A stretch of 62,740 bases of DNA from Nitrospirota bacterium (GTDB taxonomy: Bacteria; Nitrospirota; UBA9217): the NCBI GenBank assembly GCA_020052615.1, contig JAGVOT010000090.1, positions 1 to 62,740 of the forward strand. The letters run 5' to 3'. Numbering within the stretch: position 1 is the first letter of the stretch; each line of letters opens with the position of its first letter. The translations under genes and the position numbers were made by a program. A model generated the notes under the pieces. That model did no database searches. It saw only the letters and a list, made by a program, of their open reading frames with translations, and was not told the origin of the DNA. Of this stretch, positions 8,376 to 17,223 are shown piece by piece.

Positions 8376-9308
8376 ATGACTGATGACCAAGATCATATTG
8401 CTGTCAAAGTAGAGAGTCTCTCACGGAAGTTCGGGGATTTCGTCGCTGTGGACCGCATCAGCCTCGAGGTGAAGAAAGGCGATATCTTCGGGTTCCTCGG
8501 GCCGAACGGCGCGGGAAAGTCCACGACCATCCGCATGCTCTGCGGCCTGCTCATTCCCACGGCCGGACAGGGGACCGTAGGCGGTTACGACATCAACACC
8601 CGTTCCGAGGAGATCAAGAAGATCATCGGATACATGTCCCAGCGGTTCTCGCTCTACGACGACCTCACGGTCGAAGAGAACATCAATTTCTTCAGCGGAA
8701 TCTACAACGTCCCGCAGGCCAGAAAGCCGGCGCGGAAACAATGGGTCTTGGAAATGGCCGGGCTCGGCGACAGCCGGAGCGCCCTTACCCGGACCCTGCC
8801 GGGGGGATACAAGCAGCGGCTGGCGCTGGGCTGCGCGATCCTCCATGAGCCGTCCATTCTGTTCCTCGACGAACCGACCTCGGGCGTTGACCCGCTGTCC
8901 CGCCGCGGGTTCTGGAAGCTCATTTACGAGATGTCCAAGGCCGGGACCACGGTCTTCGTCACGACCCACTACATGGACGAAGCGGACTATTGCGACCGGC
9001 TCGCGCTGATCTACCGGGGATCGATCATCGCCGAAGGCACGCCGGGCGAACTGCGCCGGAAACATATGACGGCTGATGTTCTCGAGATCGAAACGGAGAA
9101 CGTCGTCACGGCAATGGACGCCCTTGGCCGCAGCGGGATCGAAACGGCCATCTTCGGGAGCGTTCTGCACGCAACGGTGGGATCCGCACGGGAGGATATC
9201 CCCCGGCTCAAGAAGCTGCTTGCCGACGCGGGTATCGAGGTCAATCGCATCGAGAAGATCGTGCCGTCCCTGGAAGATGTGTTCGTGACGTTGATAGAGC
9301 AGTCGTGA
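8376..9308 (+). CDS. ABC transporter ATP-binding protein 2
   Basis: A 310-residue ATPase with Walker A GPNGAGKST, Walker B ILFLDEPTSGVDP and an unusual signature LPGGYKQRL instead of LSGGQ. Its partner has LSGGMKQKL, so the pair may be asymmetric, with one consensus and one weakened ATP site. The C-terminal IVPSLEDVFVTLIE matches the tail of copy 1 (ILPSLEDVFITMVE). The short gap before it contains GTGCGGA tandem repeats. It is the second ATPase of the exporter operon. Confidence 0.88.
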   Translation: MTDDQDHIAVKVESLSRKFGDFVAVDRISLEVKKGDIFGFLGPNGAGKSTTIRMLCGLLIPTAGQGTVGGYDINTRSEEIKKIIGYMSQRFSLYDDLTVEENINFFSGIYNVPQARKPARKQWVLEMAGLGDSRSALTRTLPGGYKQRLALGCAILHEPSILFLDEPTSGVDPLSRRGFWKLIYEMSKAGTTVFVTTHYMDEADYCDRLALIYRGSIIAEGTPGELRRKHMTADVLEIETENVVTAMDALGRSGIETAIFGSVLHATVGSAREDIPRLKKLLADAGIEVNRIEKIVPSLEDVFVTLIEQS

Positions 9309-9310
9309 GG

Positions 9311-9457
9311 CAGTCGATAGTCGACAGTCTAGAGACCGTCGTACAACAGGCAAGACAGCGTCCGTCGAGAGTCAGCATGATCATCGAATGATTTTTGACT
9401 GACGACTGCTTTATCGACTGCACTATTTACTGCCGACTGATTCTCGACTGTCGACTG
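9311..9457. repeat. Imperfect inverted repeat rich in GTCGACTG
   Basis: The 155-base gap between the second ATPase and the first permease has a left arm CAGTCGATAGTCGACAGTC (9311-9329) and a complementary right arm in 9434-9457 (…TTCTCGACTGTCGACTG). The centre (TGACTGACGACTGC) also repeats GACTG. It may fold into a long stem-loop between two genes of one operon. Confidence 0.6.
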
Positions 9458-9463
9458 GTACTT

Positions 9464-10573
9464 ATGAAACTCATCCGCATACAGGCCATCGCAAAAAAAG
9501 AGATGCTCCAGATCGTCCGGGACCCCTTGAGCCTGGCCATGGGGTTCATGATGCCGGTGCTGCTTCTGTTCATCTTCGGCTACGCCATATCGCTCGATGT
9601 GGATGACATCACGACGATCGTGTACGATCAGGACCGGAGCAGCATGGGCAGGCAGCTTGTCGCGGATCTTTCCGCATCGGGATATTTCAAGGTCGTGCGC
9701 TACGCTGAACAGGAAGCGGAGATCGGGCAATATCTTGATGCCGGCATGGCGCGGGTCGGCTTGACGATACCCGTCGATTTTTCCCGGGATCTGCGCGCCG
9801 GACGGGTGACGCAGCTGCCGATCGTGGTGGACGGGAGCGATTCCAATACGGCGACCATCGCGCTCGGGTACTTCGCCGCCCTGACGGAGCTCTATGGCCG
9901 GCGGATCTCCCCGGTCCCCGAGAAGGCGCTCATCGAGGTCCGGGCGCGGGTCTGGTACAATCCCGAGCTCAAGTCGCGGAACTTCATCGTGCCGGGGCTC
10001 ATCGCCGTCATCATGATGGTCATTGCCGCGCTCCTCACGTCGCTCTGCATCGCCCGGGAATGGGAGCGGGGGACGATGGAGCAGCTTATCGCCACGCCCG
10101 TCAAGACCCCCGAGCTCATCCTGGGGAAGATGATCCCCTATTATGTCATCGGCATGGTCGATATGGCGCTTTCGATCGCCATGGCGACCCTGCTGTTCGA
10201 GGTGCCCTTCCGGGGAAGCCTGCTCCTGCTGACCGTCATCTCGACGGTGTTCCTCTTCGGGGGCTTAAGCTTCGGCATCATCATCTCCATCATTACCAAG
10301 TCCCAGATCGTTTCCAGCCAGATATCGGTGGTGGCGACGTACCTGCCGGCGTTCCTGCTCTCGGGCTTCATGTTCTCCATCTCCAACATGACCAGGCCCC
10401 TTCAGATCATCACGCATATCATACCGGCGCGGTATTTTGTCTCCATCCTCAAGGGGCTGTTCCTGAAGGGCAGCGCCATCCGGATCCTTTACGCCGATGC
10501 GCTGTTCCTGCTGGCATTCGGGATCGTCACCTTTGCGGTTGCCAACATAAAATTCAAGAAGCGGCTGGGATAA
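9464..10573 (+). CDS. ABC-2 type exporter permease 1
   Basis: A 369-residue permease. One N-terminal membrane helix (MGFMMPVLLLFIFGYAISL) is followed by a large extracytoplasmic loop (VYDQDRSSMG..., about residues 50-170) and five C-terminal helices. The conserved RNFIVPGLIAVI and ERGTMEQLIATP segments are those of YbhS/YbhR-like ABC-2 permeases. The start at 9464 (MKLIRIQAIAKKE) is chosen because the upstream part of the frame is repeat-derived. It pairs with the next permease to form the membrane channel of the exporter. Confidence 0.87.
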   Translation: MKLIRIQAIAKKEMLQIVRDPLSLAMGFMMPVLLLFIFGYAISLDVDDITTIVYDQDRSSMGRQLVADLSASGYFKVVRYAEQEAEIGQYLDAGMARVGLTIPVDFSRDLRAGRVTQLPIVVDGSDSNTATIALGYFAALTELYGRRISPVPEKALIEVRARVWYNPELKSRNFIVPGLIAVIMMVIAALLTSLCIAREWERGTMEQLIATPVKTPELILGKMIPYYVIGMVDMALSIAMATLLFEVPFRGSLLLLTVISTVFLFGGLSFGIIISIITKSQIVSSQISVVATYLPAFLLSGFMFSISNMTRPLQIITHIIPARYFVSILKGLFLKGSAIRILYADALFLLAFGIVTFAVANIKFKKRLG

Positions 10574-10598
10574 CAGGACAGGGGACGGCAGGGCAGAA

Positions 10599-11720
10599 AT
10601 GATCCAGGATACCTTCGAACGCATCAACCAGATGGTCCTCAAGGAGTTCATCCAGATCTTTCGCGACAAGCGGATGAAGGCGATCGTGTTCGTCATTCCG
10701 CTGCTGCAGACCATGGTCTTCGGCTACGCGGTCACCATGGACGTGAACCATATTCCCACGGCGGTGTACGATGTCGACCGGTCCTATGAGAGCCGGGAAC
10801 TCGTGCGGCGGCTCACCGCTCCGGGATATTTCGATGTTCTGTATCGTCCCGGATCCCCCGACGAGTTACGGGACCTCCTTGACCGGTCGAAGATCACCTT
10901 TGCCCTCCAGATCGACCGGGGATTCTCGGCGGACCTCAAGCGGAGGATCCCGACATCTGTGCAGGTCCTCGTGGACGGAACGGACTCGAACACCGGCATC
11001 GTCGCCCTGGACTATGCGAACCGGATCATCCTGAAATTTCAGCGCGATCTGTCCGCCACGCGACCGGCGCCGGCGGTCCGCATCGACCTGCGGCAGCGCG
11101 CCTGGTACAATCCCGAGCTCAAGAGCAAGAACTACAATGTCCCGGGCGTGATCGCCATGGTGATCATGCTCACGTCGCTTTTGCTCACGTCCATGGCCGT
11201 GGTGCGGGAGCGGGAGATCGGAACCATGGAGCAGCTCATGGTCACGCCGCTCCGGCCCGCCGAGCTCATCCTCGGCAAGACCATTCCCTTCGCCATCATC
11301 GCCTTTTTCGACATGGTCCTGGTCACGGTCTTCGGCGTCCTCGTGTTCGACATCCCCATCAACGGTTCGCTCGCGCTCCTTCCGCTGTCCACGGCGATCT
11401 ATCTTCTGTCGATCCTCGGCATCGGGCTCGTGATCTCCACGGTGGCGAAGACCCAGCAGCAGGCCCTGATGTCCACCTTTTTATTCTATATGCCTGCGGT
11501 GCTCCTGTCGGGATTCATGTTCCCGATCGAGAACATGCCGGAGGTCTTTCAGTATATGACCTATTTGAACCCGCTCCGGTACTTTCTGGTCATCATCCGG
11601 GGGCTGTTCCTGAAGGGGAACGGTATGAGCATCCTCTGGCCGCAGATGGCGGCGCTGCTGGTGATCGGTGTCGCCGTGATCTCCTTCAGCGCGCTCCGGT
11701 TCCGGAAGCGGCTGGGGTAG
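10599..11720 (+). CDS. ABC-2 type exporter permease 2
   Basis: A 373-residue paralogue of the preceding permease with the same layout: membrane helix (VFVIPLLQTMVFGYAVTM), external domain, then NYNVPGVIAMVIM and EIGTMEQLMVTP with the remaining helices. Twenty-five bases separate it from permease 1. The five genes 6511-11720 form a complete YbhGFSR-like exporter (adaptor, two ATPases, two permeases). No TetR-type repressor is seen next to it. Confidence 0.88.
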   Translation: MIQDTFERINQMVLKEFIQIFRDKRMKAIVFVIPLLQTMVFGYAVTMDVNHIPTAVYDVDRSYESRELVRRLTAPGYFDVLYRPGSPDELRDLLDRSKITFALQIDRGFSADLKRRIPTSVQVLVDGTDSNTGIVALDYANRIILKFQRDLSATRPAPAVRIDLRQRAWYNPELKSKNYNVPGVIAMVIMLTSLLLTSMAVVREREIGTMEQLMVTPLRPAELILGKTIPFAIIAFFDMVLVTVFGVLVFDIPINGSLALLPLSTAIYLLSILGIGLVISTVAKTQQQALMSTFLFYMPAVLLSGFMFPIENMPEVFQYMTYLNPLRYFLVIIRGLFLKGNGMSILWPQMAALLVIGVAVISFSALRFRKRLG

Positions 11721-11801
11721 CTTCCTTCGCGACGATAGAAACGCGTGACGCTTTTTATGCTATCATTAATGTGTTTGCAGTCGTGACCGGAAGAAAGCCG
11801 C

Positions 11802-12164
11802 ATGGTAACGATCAAGCGGATATATGATCCTCCGTCTCGGACCGACGGAACGCGGATCCTTGTGGACCGGCTCTGGCCGCGCGGCATCACGAAGGAAGGG
11901 GCCGCGATCGATGAGTGGCTCAGGGACATCGCGCCGAGCACCGGGCTCCGGAAGTCGTTCGGCCATGATCCCGGCAAATGGCAGCTGTTCAAGACGCGCT
12001 ACAAGAAAGAACTTAAGGGGCACGCGGAGATCGTTAAAGAGCTCAGGCGAAAGGCGAAGAAGGACAGAGTGACGCTGCTCTTCTCGGCAAAAGATATGGA
12101 ACATAACAATGCCGTCGTGCTGAAAGAAGTCCTCGACCGCACGGGCGGCGGACCGGAGAGGTGA
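11802..12164 (+). CDS. DUF488 family protein (YeaO-like)
   Basis: A 120-residue protein with the DUF488 signatures KRIYDPP, RILVDRLWPRGI and LLFSAKD. The biochemical role of the family is unknown. A GGAAG site precedes the ATG. It is followed after three bases by a ferredoxin gene and then a hemerythrin-like gene, suggesting a small stress- or redox-related operon. Confidence 0.85.
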   Translation: MVTIKRIYDPPSRTDGTRILVDRLWPRGITKEGAAIDEWLRDIAPSTGLRKSFGHDPGKWQLFKTRYKKELKGHAEIVKELRRKAKKDRVTLLFSAKDMEHNNAVVLKEVLDRTGGGPER

Positions 12165-12167
12165 GCT

Positions 12168-12353
12168 ATGCCCGTTCCCGTCGTGGATGAGGACCTCTGC
12201 ATCGGCTGCGGCCACTGCGTAGAGCTCTGTCCCCAGGTGTTCGAATTGGAGGACGAAAAGTCCCGGGTGATCGGCCCGGACAAGTGCGGCGCCTGCAAGT
12301 GTCAGGAGGCGATCGACACCTGCCCGGTGCAGGCGATCAGCTGGAGCGGGTAG
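12168..12353 (+). CDS. Small ferredoxin with 4Fe-4S sites
   Basis: A 61-residue ferredoxin. CIGCGHCVELC followed by a distal CP... site and a second group CGACKCQEA...CP give one complete 4Fe-4S site; the second group could be structural or may bind a degenerate cluster. It is one of the short single-cluster-type ferredoxins of anaerobes. It acts as a soluble electron carrier, with an unknown partner. It sits three bases after the DUF488 gene. Confidence 0.85.
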   Translation: MPVPVVDEDLCIGCGHCVELCPQVFELEDEKSRVIGPDKCGACKCQEAIDTCPVQAISWSG

Positions 12354-12448
12354 GACGACAGGATCATTTGCTGCATGCACCGACACTGCCGTCCATGAGG
12401 TTCGTTCGGATAGGACCATCACGGGATGATGCCGAGAGGAGTCAGGAT

Positions 12449-12901
12449 ATGGAAATGAAGATACCGCCGTCATTGAAGCATGAACACGGTGAGCTGCGCG
12501 CATCGCTCGATATCGCAGCCAGGGCAGTCGGGAAGAGCGGGGAGGCTGCGCGCGAAGTGGCGCGGTTGATGGGGCCCCATTTTACGAGAGAGGAAGACTT
12601 TGCTCTGCCTCCGCTCGATGCGCTCGCAGGCCTTGCAGGCGGCCGCCTGCCCGAATATCCTGCAGCGATCATCGCGAAGGCGGACCGGCTCAAAATGGAG
12701 CTGGGCGACATGCTCAAGGAGCATAAGGCGATCGCGAGTGCGCTGGAGGCATTATATGACGCGGCAACGGCCGACGAGCGGCCTGAACTGGCCCGGTTCG
12801 CCCGCAAATTGCTGCTCCACGCCCAGATGGAAGAGCAGATCTATTATCCCGCGTCGCTTCTGGTTGGGGAATATCTGAAGCTGAGGGAGGCAAAAGGATA
12901 A
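12449..12901 (+). CDS. Hemerythrin-like (HHE domain) protein
   Basis: A 150-residue four-helix protein. Metal-ligand candidates are in order: KHEHGEL (residues 9-11), HFTREEDF (about 48-53), EHKAI (about 90) and HAQMEEQIYYP (about 126-131). This matches the HHE pattern of proteins that bind a di-iron centre and sense or bind oxygen or NO. The start ATG at 12449 has GAGGAGTC upstream; a second ATG lies at 12455. Its position between a ferredoxin and a protoglobin gene supports a role in gas sensing or stress. Confidence 0.8.
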   Translation: MEMKIPPSLKHEHGELRASLDIAARAVGKSGEAAREVARLMGPHFTREEDFALPPLDALAGLAGGRLPEYPAAIIAKADRLKMELGDMLKEHKAIASALEALYDAATADERPELARFARKLLLHAQMEEQIYYPASLLVGEYLKLREAKG

Positions 12902-12978
12902 CTCTGATCCGCCGGACGGAGAATCCGCGTAGTTTGACAAAGCTGCACCTCTGTGATACATTTTGAGCCGGAGAAAAC

Positions 12979-13878
12979 ATGCGATCGATCAAGGAAATCA
13001 AGCAGGATTACCGGTTCTCGCCCGAGGATGAACGGCGTCTCGCCCGTCTGCAGCCCCTCATGGAGGAGCACGCCGAGGAGATCATGAGCACGGTCTCTCT
13101 CTGGTTCAAGGGGACCAAAGGCACGGCGCCCTTTTTTACGGAGGAAACGCTCCAGAAGCACGTTTTCGCCACGCAGAAAATGTGGTTCATGATGCTGTTC
13201 TCCGGCACCTACGACAACCGTTATTACGAGTCGCTCATTCGTATCGGGTCGGTCCATGTAAGGCGCTCGGTCGATGTGCACTACATCCACCGGGTAGCGA
13301 ACATCGTCAAGAATTCCTGCATCGGCATCCTTTCGAGGACCGATGACAGCAGGGTCGAGGCCACGAACAATATCGTGACCGTCTGCAAGATCATCGACAT
13401 CAGCGTGAACGTCATCACGACAGCCTACATTGAGGAGGAGATGCGCATCTACTCGCCGGTGTACAAGGTGAAGAGCGCGCTGATCACCTTTTCCGAGCGT
13501 TTTTCCCAGGCCACGAACCTTCTGCTCGTGCTGGCGCTCATGGGCCTCACGATCGGCGTGGGCTGGCTGTTCATCCAGGATGTGACGCACCTCCTGTCCG
13601 GCGATGTGGAGCGGGGCATCATCGCGTCGCTTGGTTCCATGCTGCTGCTGTGGCTCATGATCGAGCTGATGAACACCGAGATCTCGCACCTGAAGGGCGG
13701 CAAGTTCCACATCAGCGTGTTCGTTGGCGTCGCGCTGGTCACCATGATCCGGGAGACCATGATCGCGACGCTCAAGCACGAAAAGCCGGAGTCCATCTAT
13801 TATCTCATCGCGGCAATCCTCGTTATCGGCTTCGTATACTGGATCGTGACGAGGGCCGAGGAAAAAACAAAATCGTGA
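12979..13878 (+). CDS. Protoglobin domain fused to a PsiE-like membrane domain
   Basis: A 299-residue protein. Residues 1 to about 170 form a protoglobin/globin-coupled-sensor domain: FSPEDERRL at the start, FFTEETLQKHV in the middle, and IGSVHVRRSVDVHYIH with the probable proximal histidine. Residues 180-295 carry four hydrophobic helices and the PsiE-like segment LLLWLMIELMNTEISHL...VTMIRETMI. The globin would bind haem and sense O2, NO or CO at the membrane; output is unknown because no enzymatic domain is present. A GGAG site precedes the ATG. It ends at a strong terminator. Confidence 0.75.
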   Translation: MRSIKEIKQDYRFSPEDERRLARLQPLMEEHAEEIMSTVSLWFKGTKGTAPFFTEETLQKHVFATQKMWFMMLFSGTYDNRYYESLIRIGSVHVRRSVDVHYIHRVANIVKNSCIGILSRTDDSRVEATNNIVTVCKIIDISVNVITTAYIEEEMRIYSPVYKVKSALITFSERFSQATNLLLVLALMGLTIGVGWLFIQDVTHLLSGDVERGIIASLGSMLLLWLMIELMNTEISHLKGGKFHISVFVGVALVTMIRETMIATLKHEKPESIYYLIAAILVIGFVYWIVTRAEEKTKS

Positions 13879-13924
13879 TCATCAACTCTCCGCTATCCAT
13901 GTATAAGTGAGTTGAACATATTCT

Positions 13925-13948
13925 AAAGCCTCCCCCGGGAGGCTTTTT
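13925..13948 (+). terminator. Rho-independent terminator after the protoglobin gene
   Basis: AAAGCCTCCC and GGGAGGCTTT form a GC-rich stem followed by TTTTT, 47 bases after the stop at 13878. It closes the DUF488 to protoglobin group. Confidence 0.85.
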
Positions 13949-13962
13949 GCGTTTCGGCATAC

Positions 13963-13990
13963 CGAGGCGTCATCTGATGATGACGCCTCG
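13963..13990 (+). promoter_or_regulatory. Perfect 12-bp hairpin in the leader of the CBS-HPP operon
   Basis: CGAGGCGTCATC and GATGACGCCTCG pair completely around the loop TGAT. It lies 25 bases before the start codon and just ahead of the ribosome site (AGGAGGATC). There is no T-run, so it is not a normal terminator. It could be an operator palindrome or an mRNA-stabilising hairpin. Confidence 0.5.
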
Positions 13991-14015
13991 ATCCTATCCC
14001 TCAGGAGGATCTCCT

Positions 14016-14648
14016 ATGGTCAGCGATCTGAAACAATGCCGTATTGACGAAGAGGACCTGCGGGCGGCACTTGCAGACCTCAAGGGATACGTCGATATTA
14101 CCGAGGAGGATCTCATGAAGATATACTCCTCGGCGCTCCGCTACGCCCGGAAGAGGACGATGGTCGCGATCCCGGTCTCCGACCTCATGACCAGGGACGT
14201 GGTCACGATCAATCCCGACGCGGACCTCAAGGAGGCTGCGCGGCGCCTCTCGGGGCTCCGGATAAGCGGCATGCCGGTCGTGGACGCGGAGCACCGGGTC
14301 CTGGGGGTTATTTCCGAAGCAGATATCCTTTCCCTGGCGGGAGTGAAAAAAGGGCACACCTTCAAGGATGTCCTCCGGCATGTTCTCGGCGCACCGCTGC
14401 CCGTTCGCAAAAAAGGGAATACCGTCGGCGAGATAATGAGTTCTCCCGCCATCACTACCGATCCGGAACGGGATATCCGCGCTGTTGCCGCGATCCTGGA
14501 TGAAAAGCGGATCAAGCGGCTGCCCGTTGTCGATGCAGATGACAAACTGGTCGGCGTTATCGCGCGCGCCGATATCGTTCGTGCAATGGGTATGGGGCTG
14601 GAGAAAAAGACCAGGAGAAACCGTTTGCTGCGGAGTAAAAAGAAATGA
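14016..14648 (+). CDS. CBS-domain pair protein
   Basis: A 210-residue cytoplasmic protein. An N-terminal helical part of about 55 residues (VDITEEDLMKIYSSAL) is followed by two CBS motifs, VSDLMTRDVVTI...GMPVVDAEHRVLGVISEADIL and VGEIMSSPAITT...RLPVVDADDKLVGVIARADI. CBS pairs bind adenine nucleotides and regulate attached or neighbouring proteins. It overlaps the HPP gene by four bases (ATGA), so it probably senses a ligand for that membrane protein. The start at 14016 has AGGAGGATCTCCT before it. Confidence 0.87.
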   Translation: MVSDLKQCRIDEEDLRAALADLKGYVDITEEDLMKIYSSALRYARKRTMVAIPVSDLMTRDVVTINPDADLKEAARRLSGLRISGMPVVDAEHRVLGVISEADILSLAGVKKGHTFKDVLRHVLGAPLPVRKKGNTVGEIMSSPAITTDPERDIRAVAAILDEKRIKRLPVVDADDKLVGVIARADIVRAMGMGLEKKTRRNRLLRSKKK

Positions 14649-15190
14649 CCATCGCGGAATATCTTGCGAAAATGAAGGGCGGTGCGAAAAGCCCCCCCGG
14701 CGTAGGAGCAGGGGAACTCCTCTGGTCGTGGATCGGTTCCGTGCTCGGGATCGGGGCCTGCGCCTGGCTTTCTGCACGCTATTTCGAACCGAGGGAACTG
14801 TCCCTGCTGATCGGCTCATTCGGCGCTTCGGCCGTCCTGGTCTATGGGGCCATCAAAAGCCCGCTGGCCCAGCCGCGAAACCTTGTTGGCGGACACGTGA
14901 TCTCAGGTCTCATCGGGGTGGCATGCTGGCAGGCCTTCGGCTCGACCCTTTGGGTCGCTGCAGCGCTTGCCGTATCCCTTGCCATTGTGGCCATGCTCGC
15001 CACGAAGACCCTCCATCCGCCCGGCGGCGCGACCGCGCTCATCGCAGTCATCGGCGGCGACAAGGTCCATGCGCTGGGATTCCTCTACGCTTTCATCCCC
15101 GCGGGGGCCGGTGCCGTCGTCCTCCTCCTCGTCGCCCTCCTCGTGAACAACCTCAGCAGGAACAGGAAATACCCCGAGTACTGGGTGTAA
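14645..15190 (+). CDS. HPP-family integral membrane protein
   Basis: A 181-residue protein with four to five predicted membrane helices and the family motif LHPPGGATAL. HPP proteins have been implicated in nitrite transport into chloroplasts and cyanobacteria, which fits the neighbouring nrfHA genes; here the substrate is inference. It is translationally coupled to the CBS protein. It converges on nrfA and shares the terminator region between them. Confidence 0.85.
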   Translation: MTIAEYLAKMKGGAKSPPGVGAGELLWSWIGSVLGIGACAWLSARYFEPRELSLLIGSFGASAVLVYGAIKSPLAQPRNLVGGHVISGLIGVACWQAFGSTLWVAAALAVSLAIVAMLATKTLHPPGGATALIAVIGGDKVHALGFLYAFIPAGAGAVVLLLVALLVNNLSRNRKYPEYWV

Positions 15191-15220
15191 GAAATAGCCT
15201 CGAGCCGCCCGGAGCGCGCA

Positions 15221-15244
15221 AAAAAAGGGCGGCTGCCGCCGCCC
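15221..15244 (-). terminator. Rho-independent terminator for nrfHA
   Basis: On the minus strand GGGCGGC-GGCA-GCCGCCC is followed by TTTTTT, 35 bases after the nrfA stop. The plus-strand side has no T-run, so it mainly serves nrfA. Confidence 0.82.
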
Positions 15245-15278
15245 TTCGCATTATTCTTTAAACGCTCCCGAACACCTG

Positions 15279-16742
15279 TTACAGCCTGTCCTGCACACCG
15301 TAGGGGTCCTTCAGCTCCACCTTCTTGTTGAACACGAGCTTCTTCTTGCCGCGGCCGTCGAGGTATTTATCCAGCTCCAGGTTCACCGTGACCGGCGTAT
15401 CGATGCCGGCCTTGGCCAGGGCCTGGCGCAGGAACCCTTCCGCCTTTCCCGCGAAGGAGATCGCATCTCCCAGGTTCCGCTGTGCTTCGGTGGGGTTGTG
15501 GAAACCCATGGAGTTCTCCGCCCCGATGTACGAGGCCCGGTAGAAGGCCTCCTCGTAGTAGTCCTTGGCCTTGTCATAGAGCGCCGTGTCGATCTTCTTG
15601 CCCGCCTGCTGCGCCGCATGGACCTTCTCGAACAGTTTTGCCACCGTCGCCGTCGCGTAGCCGGCGCGCACCATGAGCGACGCGGTCCTGTCCTGGATGG
15701 CGATCACCTGGTTCCGCAGCCAGTCGACGCTCTCCGAATGGCACTGCATGCAGGCCTTCATGTCGTTCTTCATCGGGCTGGTGACGCGATGGTCCGACAC
15801 CTTGGAGGACCCGACCTTGGTGTACGGCATATGGCAGTCCGCGCAGGCGGCCCCGGCCTTCCAGTGGACGCTGTTGTTCGAGAACAGCTCGAACTCAGGA
15901 TGCCGGATGAAGGCTAGCTTGAAGCCGGTTACGGACTGTTTCCATTCCCCGTAGGCAGGGTCGCTCCGGATCTTCTTGATGACGTTCTCCACGGAGATGT
16001 TCCCCAGGGTGCTTCCCTGCCACGGGAAGAAGAGGCCGACGGAGCGCATGTCCTTGTCCTTGGGGATGTTGTACGTGACGTGGCACTGCGCGCAGACGAT
16101 GCTCCGCATCTCCTGGCGTGAGAGCTTCTGCGGATCGACGCCCATGTCCTTCAGGGCCTTGACCAGCGTGAACTCCCGCGAGATCTTGAGCGACAGGTCC
16201 TTGTTGTCGTGGCAGTCGATGCACGCAACGCCCATCTTCCGGTGCTGTTCCGGGATCATGGCATGGACCTCGGCGTACGGCTTCCCGTAGTAGTCCGCGC
16301 CCATCTCTTTTTCCATCTTGGGAGCGTAGGGGGTCTTGCAGGACAGGCAGACGCCGCCCGCCTTGACGCGCGACTGATCGATCTCGAGCTGGTCGATGAC
16401 CATATACGCGTGGCCCCGGGGCTCGTTGTACTCGACGCCGAAGCCCCAGCCGTTGAAGAGAAGCGCCATGTACGGGAATTCCGAAAGCTTGTCATAGGTG
16501 ATCCGGTCCGCGTCGAAGCCCCGTTTGTACTTGCTCTTTCCGGCCGGCGTGGGCTCTTCGGTCTTTTTCCACAGCTCGTAGTTCACGGGATAGGCCTTGC
16601 CCCAGTTGGCGGGTTCGTACTCGTTGTCGGCGATCTTCACGGGCTGCACCTTCTCCGCCTTCTGGGGGCTGCAGCCCGGCATGACGGCGATAAGGACAAC
16701 CATGACCAACAGGGCCAAAAGAACGTTTGTTCGCGTTTTCAT
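15279..16742 (-). CDS. nrfA: Ammonia-forming cytochrome c nitrite reductase, catalytic subunit NrfA
   Basis: A 487-residue NrfA, normal in length. The signal ends in a lipobox-like VMPGC. The active-site haem is bound by the unusual CLSCK motif (lysine as proximal ligand) and four CxxCH motifs follow: CIDCH, CAQCH, CADCH and CMQCH, making a pentahaem protein. Catalytic residues fit the family: the Tyr after CAQCH (CHVTY) and the His in the HWKAGAACADCH region. It reduces nitrite to ammonium with six electrons delivered by NrfH. AAGGAGGG precedes the ATG. Confidence 0.95.
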   Translation of the reverse strand: MKTRTNVLLALLVMVVLIAVMPGCSPQKAEKVQPVKIADNEYEPANWGKAYPVNYELWKKTEEPTPAGKSKYKRGFDADRITYDKLSEFPYMALLFNGWGFGVEYNEPRGHAYMVIDQLEIDQSRVKAGGVCLSCKTPYAPKMEKEMGADYYGKPYAEVHAMIPEQHRKMGVACIDCHDNKDLSLKISREFTLVKALKDMGVDPQKLSRQEMRSIVCAQCHVTYNIPKDKDMRSVGLFFPWQGSTLGNISVENVIKKIRSDPAYGEWKQSVTGFKLAFIRHPEFELFSNNSVHWKAGAACADCHMPYTKVGSSKVSDHRVTSPMKNDMKACMQCHSESVDWLRNQVIAIQDRTASLMVRAGYATATVAKLFEKVHAAQQAGKKIDTALYDKAKDYYEEAFYRASYIGAENSMGFHNPTEAQRNLGDAISFAGKAEGFLRQALAKAGIDTPVTVNLELDKYLDGRGKKKLVFNKKVELKDPYGVQDRL

Positions 16743-16761
16743 AGTAACCCTCCTTAATCTG

Positions 16762-17223
16762 TTACGTTTGCATCGCGCCGCTCCGGGTGTGAATGAGCCT
16801 GCGGTGGCATTCCCAGCATTTCCTGTCCGGATCGATGGACATCACGGTCTGCTCATGACACCGGATACAGTTCGCCTGGACCACCTTTGCTCCATGGGAC
16901 GTGATCCTGATCTTTTCCGGCACCATGCCGGAGTAGAACAGCAGTACGTCCTTCATCCCGTCGAGGCCCTTCCACATGTAGTGGACCGCCGTATTGTCAT
17001 TGGGCAGGTGGCAGTCCACGCAGAGCTTCCTGCGGTGTGCTCCCGCATGGCTCCACGCATCATGTTCGCTTTCCATGACATGGCAGGAGCCGCAGAAGTC
17101 GGGCTGTTCCGACTTGGCGAGCAGCTTGGGCGGTCCAAGGACGAGGAACAGGAGCAGTACGGCCACGCCGCCGCCGGCAATGATCAGGGTAACGACGGTC
17201 TTCCCTGGCTTGGATGACATCAT
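16762..17223 (-). CDS. nrfH: NrfH, membrane tetrahaem quinol dehydrogenase of nitrite reductase
   Basis: A 153-residue NapC/NirT-type protein with one N-terminal membrane helix (VVTLIIAGGGVAVLLLFLVL) and four haem motifs, CGSCH, CVDCH, CIRCH and CWECH. It oxidises menaquinol and passes electrons to NrfA, whose gene begins 20 bases downstream. The first haem motif is followed by HVMESEH, as in other NrfH proteins, where a methionine ligates haem 1. The ATG at 17223 has GGGAGGTGAACGTGT before it. Confidence 0.94.
   Translation of the reverse strand: MMSSKPGKTVVTLIIAGGGVAVLLLFLVLGPPKLLAKSEQPDFCGSCHVMESEHDAWSHAGAHRRKLCVDCHLPNDNTAVHYMWKGLDGMKDVLLFYSGMVPEKIRITSHGAKVVQANCIRCHEQTVMSIDPDRKCWECHRRLIHTRSGAMQT

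Noticed and set aside
12844-13779. Long open frame opposite the protoglobin gene
   Set aside because: It is an antisense shadow of a GC-rich gene; the plus-strand frame has recognised domains, a ribosome site and a terminator.
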